Translations under genes and position numbers: made by a program | Part shown: in pieces, positions 10,790-23,407 of the stretch | Layout of the letters: the number at the start of each line of letters is the position of its first letter | Position numbering within the stretch: the stretch's first letter is position 1 | The notes under the pieces: model-generated | Told to the model about the DNA's origin: nothing | The model's input: only the letters and a program-made list of their open reading frames with translations | Databases searched by the model: none | Source of the DNA: Rapana venosa | Lineage: Eukaryota; Mollusca; Gastropoda; Neogastropoda; Muricidae | NCBI GenBank assembly: GCA_028751875.1 | Contig: CM054140.1 | Location: 20,920,993 to 20,984,992 of the forward strand | Length of the DNA: 64,000 bases | Reading direction: 5' to 3'

Positions 10790-11150
10790 AAGCGTGGTTC
10801 AGCTTGGGATTGAGAACCACTGGGGTGCCAAATTGAGGGAATTTTCCCCCTGGATTTAATTAAAGTAAGTATCGACTCCTCTCCCCTGGAAGTCCTTTGG
10901 ATGAAACTATAAACCGAGGTCCCATGCGCAAAAGCTGAATATCATGCACACACGTAAAAACCCATTCTGCTTTTTGGAAGAGTAGGCTGTTTTGTGCCAG
11001 CAGGAACGAATGACAAAATTGTGAAAAATGCATGCACACCTGTTTTAGACACCGTCCCTGGAGTCAGAATGCGGCTACTTAACTGGTGGGTAAAAATGGT
11101 CTCGTGCACAAAATCTCAACATTGGTAAACGGTACTAAACCTCATAGCTC
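10790..11150 (+). mobile_element. SINE family C copy
   Basis: Shared phrases with other family-C copies include GAAACTATAAACCGAGGTCC, CCATTCTGC, and the tail AATGCGGCTACTTAACTGG with AAAATCTCA. Other copies lie at about 23870, 37284-37744 (reverse strand) and 54326. The tRNA-like head is poorly preserved here. Confidence 0.55.
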
Positions 11151-11352
11151 TGGCCAAGGATAAGAAAAAAAAATCCTTAGACCTACCATATGAATGTGCT
11201 CTCCTTTTGTCATCCCAGTTGATTTTAAGCCTTGCAAAACTTATGCCCAAGTTATGGTTGTCCATAGCTGCCAACCATTCCTGTTTTACCAGAATTTTAT
11301 CTGGTTTTTAGCAGTGGTTCCGTTTTTTAAGAAAAGTTTCCAGTTTCCAAAA

Positions 11353-11353
<1 letters not shown>

Positions 11354-11417
<64 letters not shown>
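11354..11417. repeat. (CA)n microsatellite, about 64 bp
   Basis: An uninterrupted CA run. From here to about 12255 nothing else is recognisable. Confidence 0.97.
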
Positions 11418-11419
<2 letters not shown>

Positions 11420-12254
11420 GTAAAAGATTAAAATGTGTATGACATCAACACATGTGCTGGTGTACAAAAACTGTTGTCATTGAAAAGCGTAAAACAGGAA
11501 AGCTGTACCTTTCAGAAGTCCATTTTCAAACACAGGGTCCAGGAAAGAGGATTTTCCATGGATGTACATTGATCAGTCTCATAAAGGCAATTTAACTTCT
11601 TTATGTTGCACTCTGTGCTGGTGCAATTTTAGATTTTTGCATGGCTGACGAAATGACATCACTACACAAGAGGAAAATCTGGAGTTGTCTACCAGCTATG
11701 TTTTTGGCGTGGCAATCCCAATTTTAGCTATTTTGTTATGGCTATGTGAATTGCATAAAAACTCCTTTTCCTGCTTTTTTGGTTGTTGTGTAGCGCTGAT
11801 ACAAAGGCATGCAAATGCGCAGGCTGAACAAGTAGTTACCTTGCAGACAACAATATCCAAGGAAGGCAATGATTGAGTGCGCATGTGCATATGGTGAAAG
11901 AGGTGTCATGTAACTATCGCCTTATCTGGATGTATTTGTGTCTGTCAAAGTTCAAAGCAAGGCTGGATCTGTGCATTTAATGCTGTGTAATTGATGAAAG
12001 CAGAGACTTTCAGTGACTAGATGACTGAAGTAGCAATAAACAAAAAAGTGCTTTTGCTGAGCATGCGATAAACAGAAAGAATTGACCTGCAGGCAGTAGT
12101 GGACAGATCTATGTAAAGCTGTACATGATTATGAAGAGCCGAGTAGTCTGGCCCAGATTTGACCTTTAGGACTACATTTTGCTATATATAAAACAAATGA
12201 AAAGCAGCAAAAATTAATGCAGTTGGTGCTAGCTGTCTTTTTAAGTGATCTTTG

Positions 12255-12500
12255 GACTTAATTTCCACCTACAGCCATTTCATTTCAAAGTGCAGTACAC
12301 TGTACAATGTTCTTTTCTTTCAACATCATGTCAGGAGATTAAAAGTTTGCTTCTGTAACCATAACAAAAGTTTCAGCTTCAGGAGGCTGTGCTGCCTGAC
12401 CTCTGCTTTTCCTGGCAGGAAGCAGATAGGTGGTCCCCCGCCTCCCCAATCCAAAATTCTGTTTTGGGGTTCTCAAAGATTGGCAGCAGTGGTTGTCTTC
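12255..12500 (+). repeat. Dispersed repeat R2, copy 1
   Basis: The sequence, including GTCAGGAGAT, CTGTAACCATAA and a downstream C-rich stretch with TTGGCAGC, is similar to 61775-62035 in the last introns. No coding capacity or terminal structure was recognised. Confidence 0.55.
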
Positions 12501-12631
12501 CCTGATTCAGAGTTTAATAGTACAGAACTTCGGAAAAAAATATTTGTAACTTGAATCAAAACTTCTGGAATAATTTTCAGAATATTGAAAAATCATGTGT
12601 TTTTTCTTTTTGCTCAGAACAGGTCGGTGAC

Positions 12632-12637
12632 ATGTAG
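12632..12637 (+). promoter_or_regulatory. Start-stop upstream ORF (ATGTAG) before the NIPBL start
   Basis: In the ATG-bearing exon (acceptor TTTTTGCTCAG, exon from 12618), an ATG followed at once by TAG lies 20 nt upstream of the main ATG. Both ATGs have G at -3. Start-stop elements are known in other genes to stall initiating ribosomes. An effect here is inferred. Confidence 0.55.
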
Positions 12638-12657
12638 ATCTGGACAGGCCAAACGCC

Positions 12658-12721
12658 ATGAACGGTGAAATACCGAGCGTTCCAATCACAACTCTGGCTG
12701 GGGTTGCAAGTCTTACAGACT
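12658..12721 (+). CDS. NIPBL: NIPBL exon 1 (coding part; exon from 12618)
   Basis: Residues 1-22, MNGEIPSVPITTLAGVAS then LTD. The donor is ACT/GTAAGT, phase 1. The exon itself starts after the acceptor at 12617. Confidence 0.9.
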
Positions 12722-15700
12722 GTAAGTTATATTTGCTACCAGTAGTTTGTGTTTGTTTTCTTTGGATCATGTGTTTATTCAGAACCAAAAAAAAAATGTC
12801 GTAGTTTTTTATATTCATATATATGAAACTTTTGCTCCGTTATATGTTAAATCTTCAGTATGAAAAGCTGGAATTGAAACAGGCAGCAGAAATATTGTTA
12901 GAAATGCATCAGATTGTTTTAAAACTTTTCTGTTGGCTGTGTGTTACGCAGTGCTGCCCGAGCTTCCGTTGCCTACTCCCTTGCCTCATACGGTGAACAA
13001 GAGTCTGCTGTTCAGCAAGATCATCAGTGAAGATGCTCAGCGGATCTTGTCCTCTGCGGATGAGGGTCTGGCTCAGCAGCTGCTTCATGGGCTGCAACAG
13101 ACCTCTACCTCTCACATGTAGGCATTGACTTTACGGCTGTGTATTTAGTTGAGTTGGGTGAAGTTCTTAGAGAGTGCGATTTTCTTCAGAATTCTTTTGG
13201 ATCCCAGTTTTGTAATCAGAAAACTTCTTTAGAAATATATAATCTTGATACAAAAAAATACAACTCATTTTCTAATGATTTGTACAGTGAGATTCACATT
13301 TAAAAAAAAAAAAAAAAAACTGAAAAAAGCTACATATGTGCAAAAGATATTTGGAGGTGGAGGGGGGAGCGACAGGAAAAAAAAGAAAGTTAACAGTTAA
13401 ACAGAAGAAAAGGTGAGAATTGTGGTTTTTTGTTTGTTTTGTAATTACTTAATCTTTTTTTGGGGGTGGGGGTTGGTATGTTTTCCTTTATATCGTTATA
13501 TAATTGAAACAGAATGTTTTGTTAGTGGCTAACTCAGTATTGAGTTTTTGTGTGATAATGGTTGGACAGAGAGCTGCTAGACAACCTGACGACAGAATCC
13601 GTGGAAGGAGAGCTGCCTCCATTGTTGAAGTGCATCCTGAGGAGGAATCCCAATGCCTTTAGAACAAGAGCAAGCTATGAAGGTACTTGCTTTTGTATGT
13701 GTACCATACATTTTGGGGGTGATGAGAGGGAGTGTATCTCTTTTCCATTATTTTTTTGAATGTGTAAGAAATTAAAACCTAGCTTGAATATATATATATA
13801 TATATCAGATTTGGCATTACTTTTAGCTATATGATTTTTGCTGTTATCATTACTATCAAGGATCTTCTTCGTCGAACGCTCAGACGGCAACTCCTGAGGC
13901 CCTGTTAAATGCTGCCATGCACTGAAGGCCTTCCAGGGGTCCAAAGAGTTTGTCCCTCATCGGCAGGTCAGTAGGCCAGATACTGGCCCTCAGGTTTTGG
14001 TGTGTTGGACAGGACAGGTCTGGAGGAAGTATTCCACTATCATGGAAGAAGTGCCACAGGGGCACGCCTCAGTCACCATTGTGGAACTTGTGATGTCTGA
14101 GTCTGCAGTGTCCAGTCCTCAGCCTCACAATTGTTATTTGGTCTTCTCTGGGGAGGAGGTAGTAGTCATCCTTACTGTTGAAATTAGGGTGCTGCTGAAG
14201 CCATCTTTTCTTTTGCTTTTCCTTCACATTTGTATTTGCCTCTTCATAGTCACCTTCTGCTTCTCTTGAGCATCTGAGCTATCTTTGGAGGAGTGCCCTT
14301 CAGATGAAGCTCTGTTGTCAAATTGGTAACTTAACCCTTTCACTGGCGCAATTCCTCACTACATTTCACTGCCACTGGAGAATTAACAAAGCAAAAGAAA
14401 GAAAAAGTCACTGTCAGTTGTGTGATATTAAATTGTTTTGTCATGCATATTTGAATTCTTTGTTTAATGCTAGACAGCTACTGTTGTTTTTTATGTGTGA
14501 GAAAGTCCATTGTGCTGCTGTTAAGTGCCTTACAATTCAGGCCCAGGGCATCTGACTTTGGCATGGGAGAAAATTGTTTTCTTTCAAGTCTTTGTGGAAA
14601 ACAGGCAGGAGAATGGACCAAGAAATAAAAAAGACAAGAAGGAGGTGACGGAAGAAAAGGAGCAAGGCAGAAAGATAGAGAGGGATAGAAAAGAGGTAAT
14701 TCCTAGCACAGAATTTCCATAAGTCAGGAATGCTATTTATTCTGACAGGCCCCTGGCATCCCCACAGGAATGCATGTTTAAATTATAAACACACGTTGAA
14801 TAAAATGTGTTCAAAACTAACAGAGCATCACAATTTTAGGGGGTTTGTAGCAAAATCAAGTTATGTACCTGGAAAAAATGTAGAACAACAGGTATTTTTT
14901 CCAGCAAAATGTGCAGGTATGGATAGCATGCCCTGCAATAACCAAAAACAATTTTAAGTCACCAAAAGATGCTACTGTCTTTGATGAATATTGTTAAGTG
15001 CCAGTAAAGCAGCAGACATCCAGTATACAGGTGTTAGTTCTAGTAATCCAGGTAAATAACCCAGGTAAATTTCTCTGTTCCACATACATGTAAGAAGCAT
15101 TGTTGTGGTGTTTTTATATACACAGACCACAATATAGTACTCTCAATATCAACACACATATAAACATAACTTGACTCGCCACAATCGTATGCGTGCACAT
15201 ACACACACACACTTTTGCTTGAACAAATTTATTTATGAACAAAAACTGCTTCCTGTCACATAAAATCCCATTCTAAAATCATACCAAAAAGAGGAAAAGG
15301 AAAAAGTAGACAGAAAAAGAAAAGAACCAAAAAAATGACTGACTTAGCAAAATGTAAATCAAAACAACTTGCTTTTACACAAGTAAGGCTTTATTCAGCA
15401 CATTAACAAATTTGTTCAACAGGCATGTTATCACTTGATAGCCATTGAATAGACCCCCCCAAAAAAAACCAACCAAAAAACAACAAACAAAAAAACTCTC
15501 CAAAGGCTGGGTGGTTTTTTTTCCTTTCTTTTAAATCCTTGGCAAAATTGAGTGAACTTGACACTAGAAAGGAATATCGATTGTGGCACCTTCACCTCCA
15601 TCACCTCTCCGGCCGAAATGAGTGTCTTCTTCCAAGTTCTCTGTCATTTCATTCCTGATTTAAGTCTGAGATCCCCAATAATCATCACTTCTTTGAGAAA

Positions 15701-18700
15701 AGCATCTGTCATAGGCATTTTATGCGCTTTGACTTGTCTTTGCAAGATATAGCGCTATATAAGTTCCATTTATTATTATTATTAGAAAAGCATCTCCATG
15801 GTTTTCTCCAACTTCTATTTTTGCATCAACGTCACCGCCTCCTTTAGCTTATTTTTGTCACAACAGACTATGAAACAATTGCTGCCAACTGCTTGGCTTC
15901 AAAATCAAGCCATCGTCATCTTTTCACCAGTGGAAAGCTACCACTTGGCTTGAAAAAAGTGCTCACTGCCATGACAATCATGATGGAGGCAATTGTTTAG
16001 CAGGGCTTTTCTGAGTATTTGACCACTGATGAAGCAACACCGGCTTTGGGGTTTGTGTGTGTGTTTATCTAAACTTTCCAGTGATTTATTACTTAAGATT
16101 GTAAGAACCAGTTGTACAAAATATTTGGGGTTGTTTGATCCCACCCTGCCTTTAAAAAACCTACTCCACCCAATGTTAATTCAGCCAGTTCCTCCAAATT
16201 CTCTGTAGTGTTATTTTGAGCTACATGGGTTAATGCTTTTTAGGTTAGATCAGCTTGCCAGACTGCAGCCCTTGTTAGCACCCTCAAAACTTTTATCTGA
16301 AGTGTCAGGCCTGCATTTACAGCAGGCTCCTTCGTTTACAGAGTTTCAGTTATGGTTACCAGATTGATAAAAGTGGGAACTAGACCGCACTATTTGTCAC
16401 TGTCAGTTCAGGCAGGGTCCTATGTACATTATGAATAAAAAATGATTTTATTTCAAACTTGTAAAATGTGCTGAGATGAGGTGTGGTGGTTGTGTTGACA
16501 GCTGGAGTGCAACAGCAGAGCCATACTCCTGTGCATGGCATTCAGCAACAGCAGCAGCAAGTTGGAGTTTCTCATTCATCTTCAACTCACCCCATGTCAC
16601 AGAATAACTCACAACGGTAAGAAACTGGTTTTTAGTTTTATCTTTTGATCTGTTCTAAGCTTTGCTGCTAAGGCAACCCTCAGATTAGGCCATTGTGCCA
16701 AAAGTTCATTGAGTAAGTGATGGTACATTCTCGGAAACTTATAGTTTTCTCCATGGAGGGCTTCTGTGTATTTTTGAAAGTGTTCATGTGCCTATTATAG
16801 GTGGTTTTAAACTCCGATTTTTTTCTGTTGTAATAAATTATAAGGCACTGGTAAGTTTTTGCCAGGGCATGCTTATTTGAGGCAGGCTTGTCTATTAGAA
16901 GTTTATGTTGCTGGATTTAGTTTGTGTTGGTGCATATGTGGCCAAAAGTATTGAGCTGGGCTATGACTTTACAATTACCTTTTGGCTAAAGCTGTCACGG
17001 ATTGGGTTCCGAACAGAGCGATTATCTAGACATGTTTTTTGTCTTTCACTGATTGAGTTGATAGATACTTTGTTTAGAGTTTTGCAATCTGAGCAGAATT
17101 TGATATTGTCATCTTGAAATGTATGTAGTTATACAGTAGGGATGAGGGAAATTTTTGTAATAGTTATATGTTGGTATGTGCTCTGTGCAGGTATCCTTCT
17201 CCTGCCTCATCTTCCGGCCTGTTTCCTAATCAGAGTGGGTCGTATACTCCTCATGGCAGTCCCTATGCAGCCACCTCTGCAACCATTTCCTCCCCAGCCA
17301 GCCAGCAGAGACCCAACCATCAACACTTCACTTGTAAGTTGACTCATTCCAACCCACCTTTCATACCTGTGTGCTTGTCTGTTAACTTAAAATGCTTTTC
17401 AGCGCAAAATTCTCTGCAGTCTCTAAGAGGTGTTTTGGGCAGATGAAGTGGGTACGCTCCTACTAACTGATCGGGGTTGACAAAAAACATTAATAAAACT
17501 TTGCCATGGATTGTGAAGTCTGGAACATACTCCAGGGTTATAAATTACTTTGACCACAAATTAAAAGGCTTCCCATTTGACACAGCTATAACTTACCTGA
17601 AAGTATAAACTGCTTTTAAAGTATCCTGAAATTCACTTTTTCATTTTAATTGGGAGGGAAAAAAACAATCATGTAAATGCTGTGGAAATTACACAGTTTT
17701 GAAAGGGAATGTGTTTCCCTAAACTTTTGGTTTTTTGTTGTAGCGGCTGTCAATGGGGAGTGCTTTTCTGTGGACAACAACCTCCTCCCAGGGCGGGGAT
17801 CCATGCTTCAGGGGGTCCACCAACAGAACAAATTGCCAGGTAATTACAGGAAAGGGAGGGAGTGTTGTGAGGGACTGAACATCAAAAATATCGATATATG
17901 ATCCAGTGGGAAAAGTCTAAATTTAGAAAGAAAGGGATGGATGAATAAAGTAAAATGTAATGGGAAAGTGGAGCTTATGGGAAAATAATTTTGTAACAAA
18001 GCGCTGAAAGGTGGGATTAGAAATGTGTTTCTGTGCTTGAAATAGTATTGAGGGAAATAATGGTATTAAAGACAGTGTTATTGAGAATAGAAATGAATAA
18101 AATAATATGGAAAACAAAAATGAATGCTTTATGAGTATGTTTTTAAGTTAAGATTTAAAAAAAAATTAAAGGGTATTTCAGAAATGAATATGTTTCAAGT
18201 TCCTACTTGATGTCAGTTTGTACATACAATCCCCCCACTTACCAGATTTTTTACAGTTATACAGTCTTAAGTGTGTTTGAGTATGTTTGTAAATTCAAGG
18301 CTTAATGATATTTAATTATATAACTTCTCAGATCAGCGCCAAAAAAAGTATTTGTTCTTGCTAAACGTAATCTGTGTAAAATTTCAACAGTACAGCTTGT
18401 TGTAAACTTTTGACGACAAATATAAACCAGAAAAGGGAGTAACGATTATGCACTTGGGTGCATCATGTTGTAAGTCCTAGTGTTGTGCAGATACTGTGAG
18501 CTCCTGGTCTTTCCTTGTTTGTATTTTGTCTTTATTTTGTTTGCTCTTTGCTGCTGAGGTTTTGATTGTTCATTCCTAAGACAATCCAGAGTCTGAATGG
18601 TGTTGGTCAGTATGTGTACATTATTTTAAACTAGTAACTACGGATGTGTGTTGACACATCTAGCTAGTATACTCGCTTGTGCGGTTGTATGTGTGTGTAT

Positions 18701-21700
18701 AAGTATTATATGTTTACCCCTCTCTATTCCCACCACTATTTCATTACATTTCTCTCCTATTGATGGACATTACTGTAGACATGTGCTTTATTAATCATGC
18801 ATTCATTCTACTGAATTATATTTTATGTCACAATTTTTATTCTGCTTGAATATAAGTGGTTGAGTCAAAGATGCATAGTTACTGATTAGCATGCTACTGT
18901 AAGTTTTACACAAAGTAAAACAAGAGCTAAGAGCAGTAAAGACTAACAACCAATGTGTAATTTTAGAAGTTGTTTATGTCAAGTTTTAATTCATTATTGT
19001 TATAGAATTGACAAAGAGCTGAAAACAGTGAAGCAGTCTCCAGTACTGGAGTGAAGCTACAAAGACTACATACAGCCAGGTGTAGTTGTTCCATTCTTAT
19101 TCGATTTCAAAACAGTTGCAAAAAGAATAAAAAGCTTGATTACAGTTGACGCAGAATAGTGGAGCAGAGTTCAAGAATGCTTCTTTCTGTGTAACTCTTG
19201 GCCTCTTTGCCAGAGTATGGGCCAAAGAACCTTGGTTAAAATCCAAGAATTACAACTGCTTTTGTTCTGTCACCAGTTCCATCACCAGCCCCAGCAACAT
19301 CAGCCGAACGAGTTCTCCATCATCAGCAGCAACACCAACAACAGATGCCTCATGCCCCCTCTTCCTCCTATCCCCCAGCTGAAGACAGCCGTGTGCGTTA
19401 CCCTCGGCGACAGTCGGCTTCTTCTCAGCCCTCCTTGGACAATTCTGTTCCTTCTTCGTCACGTCGTGAAATGGGCATGGCAAGCAGCCGCCTTACAGAC
19501 TCCTCAGTTCAAAGTGCTGGTAGAGACAGTGTAATGCAGAACCGTTCTCCTGGTTATGGGGTGATAGGTGCCCATGTGGGCATGCCTGAACCACGGGTAG
19601 TGTTGGAAAACATTGACATGTCTGAGAGCAGCCGTTGGCTTGGCCATTCACAGCAAGGGCGGCCGCCTCCTCCTCCTCCTTCACAGCAGCAGCAGCAGCA
19701 GCAGCAGTTTTGTGCATCACAGAGTAAGAAGTCATCATCAGCTGGGCCGGTGGTCATGCTGGAAATGCTGGACCCTGCGGTGAGTAATGTTCATGTGTGT
19801 CATAGCATTTGCTTGAATGCCTACTTGCATGTGAGTAGAATTCTTTGTAAAGCTTGTGAGATTGGAATGGAATATTGTTTGCATTATATCCTGTGAATTT
19901 TGTTTGTGTGTCAGGCCTTTTGTTCTTGTTGCTGTTTTGTAATAGTCTTCTTTTTCTTTTGTTCGCTTTACATTGTCACTCATCTGGGGAATATTGTGGC
20001 ATTTCCTTTTCAGCTCCTCTCATGGGCCACACATCTTGGTTTGCAGGGTTCAGGAATAGTGATTTCTTTGTGGCTTCCTCTCAGATTTGTACTGGAAAAG
20101 CAAGTACTTAGCTGTGTCTTTGATAATCTTTAAAGTATTTATGGAATACTTAATATTATCTTAGTATGGAAGTTAAAGCAGCACCAGAATTAACATTTTG
20201 AAATTTTATACCTACTTCCAGTATCTCATGAAGAAAAAATTAAGATAGTACTTTGCATAAATATTCAGTATATGCTACACAAACAAATATAGCTCTTTCA
20301 TCACATCTGTGGGTGTTATGTGTGGAAATTATGTTTGTTTTTGTTTATCAACAGTACAGAAGCTCAGCGTTCATCATTGGTGTTGTTCAGTTTTAGTTTA
20401 GGTGAAGTTTATTAATTCAGCTACCATTTCTGTTAGATTAGTATTTGGGTTTATCTAATCATTTACATTAGCATTGTGTTAACATTGTATTGAGAGAAAT
20501 ACATTTAAAAAGGAGCGCTTAACAGGTTTGCGTGAGGTTTTTGTATAGGTTACATTTTCATTTGTGTTCTACAGAAGAGAGGGAGGGAGGGGGGGGGTGG
20601 GGCTATGGTGAACAGTGCAGTGCATTTGCCTGTTCTAAAAGTGAGACATCAGTTTTTTGCATCCATGGGCAATTGCAGAATGCAGATGATTTTTCACTCT
20701 CCAGTGATTAGGACTCTGATATAAAAATTACACCAATTTATAAATGGAGGTAAGAAGGCCTTACATTTGTGAGCAATGGTCAGATCTCATAATAATGAGC
20801 CATCATCAGATTTGTGGTCAAGATGTACACATCCGTCTGGGCAGCTAGAAGTCATTGGTTCAGTCCCATTTTCTTTGTAGAATGCTCAGACAGCAGCTGT
20901 TGTCTGTCATATGGAAATGCTATGCGCTGCTGTTAAGCACCTGACAAGTCATGCTTAGCGCATACCACATTTCTCCTTCCCCCCCTCCAACCAGTCTTTG
21001 AGTGGTCTGGGTGCTTGCCTTTAAGATAAGATAATAAAGGTTCTGCTTGCAACATATATAGTGCATGTAAAAGAACCCATGGCAAAAATGAGTTGTCCCT
21101 GGCAAAATTCTATAGAAAAAAGCCAGTCTCAAGGAGAAAGAAATACACATGCAGTCAGAAAAACTTTTTTTTTCCTTTTCAGTGCTGCTATTTTGGTGAT
21201 CTTCCTCCCCTGCCCCTAAAGAGCAGCTGAAGACTGTTTACACAGAGATCTGCTCCATTTAAAGTAGAACAAGACAATACAAAGTTGGTTAAGTCTCAAA
21301 TGAAGTAGTTACCCCCACCCCCACCCCCACCCCCACCTTTCCAAGAAGAAAGACTTAGGTTACCAAAACTGAATAACCATGCTTGCCATGGTAAATTCTT
21401 GAGTGAATATGAGAACTGGACAGGCTCGTAAGGGTGTGTGTATGTGTTTTTAGTAGTCGTGTAGTTAGGAATCATTTAAATTTTATTTGGCTATGTCAGT
21501 GTGAGACTACCTTAGAGACTAGAGCAATTTAACAGTGAAAAGTGCAGTGTATCATCGTTGTTTGGGAGGCTATTCACTCTACTGATGAACACAATAATGT
21601 AATGACCAAAAATGAAACTCATCATATTTGAGGTTCAAATTGCGCACAGATGTTTTGGAAGATATTTGCAGTATTTAAACCGCATCTGGGGGTTTTCTCC

Positions 21701-23341
21701 TTCACCATTTTCACAAAGCGTTACCTTTGCATTCCACAGATTTAAGATAGTTTTTAGATTGGTGTCATTAAAATTAAAAATGGTTATCTTTAAGTCTTGT
21801 TTGCATCACTATGTAATCTGATCATTCTGAATACTCTTATACTCTTCAAAATCCTTGATATTGAAATCTTTAAGCATGTGTATATTTTGTGTTTGTTTTC
21901 CAGAACTCATCTTTAATGAACAATAGTTCCAACACAGATGCTTGTAATGAATCAGGTGCTGCAGAGGTAAAAGCTACTCAGTCAAGGAAAACATTTCTTG
22001 GCTTTATATTGTTATGTCTTTGAATTCTGAAATCATTTAAAAATGAAATTAAAAAAAAAAAAAGTTGCTGATTAAAAATAGTGCATGTTTTATAAAAAAT
22101 AGTGCATGTTTTGATTAGTTTCTTCCTTTTTTGTTTAGTTTTTTTGCTTTTTTCCCTTGTAAACAGTTGCCGTGTTTCTTTTTCTTTTTTGTGTATAGAT
22201 TTATTTGGTTTTTGTGAAGTTCTGTTTGTTTTTTAAGGCAAAAGGTGACATGAAGCGTCCAATTTTTTTCAGGTGCTCAGTAAAGGTCTTAAAGTGCAAG
22301 ATCAAATCCCCAACTCCACCTACTCTTCTCCCCACCCCTTCCCAGTCAACATAGATCTAAATGTGGGAAGTGTTTTTAAAAAATCACATTGCAACTGTAG
22401 CCTTAAAAAAGTGTTTGTGTAGTATTACAATGTTCACATTTGGCATAATAGCTCAAATGTTGTGCACATGTAATGTGTCATGTCAATATGTCAACCTGAA
22501 CAAAATTACAGATTGTATATATCTGTGTGTGTGTTAGCATTTGAGAGAAATGATCAGTTCATCATTGCATACTTTTCACTCGTTACCAAGGCAAGTCAAA
22601 GTCGTTTTTTGTCCCCCTCGGATGGTACATTGAATAAGTAGTGCTTCAGGGTTTTTGTTTGTTGGTTTTTTGTTTTCAAGCCATCCATCTAAGCATATCT
22701 AAAGAATTCAGACAACAGTTTACTTCTTCCCCCCCCCCCCCCCCACAAAAGCAGTTTTTAAACAAAAGATTTATTATAAACCTAAACAGAGGACAAAGAT
22801 TTATAAGGACTCACCTGTGGCAGCTCTGCTAAAGTAGATTGCCATTATGAAAGTACTATATCTCTTACAACACCTGATCTTTTCAATTGTGGAGAGTAAA
22901 AAAGCAAGCCTCAACTTTTCAGGATGCTTCTCATTTTGAAGGGGGAAAAAACACTAGAATATTGTGTATGTACACTATATGTATCATAATGTCAAGGGAT
23001 TTGTGGGTGTGTTAGTGTTTTTTGTGTTTTGTTGGGGGTTTTTTGTTCTTCTTCGGCTAGAGCTCTGAGGTTCACCAGTGGTGAGATTTATGCGTCTGGG
23101 ACCGTCTCCACACACACACACACACACACACACACATGCACGCACATGCACGGGACAGGATAGCCTGGTGGTTAGAGTGGTGTATTCGTGATCTAATAAT
23201 AATAATTGGAATTTGTATAGCGCTATATCTTGCAAAGACAAATCAGAGCGCTTGCATTCAACATATTGTTACGTGATCTGACCCGAATTCGATTCTCATT
23301 CATGCAAGTGCTTATTCCATTATCCTTGGAATAAAATATAT

Positions 23342-23407
<66 letters not shown>

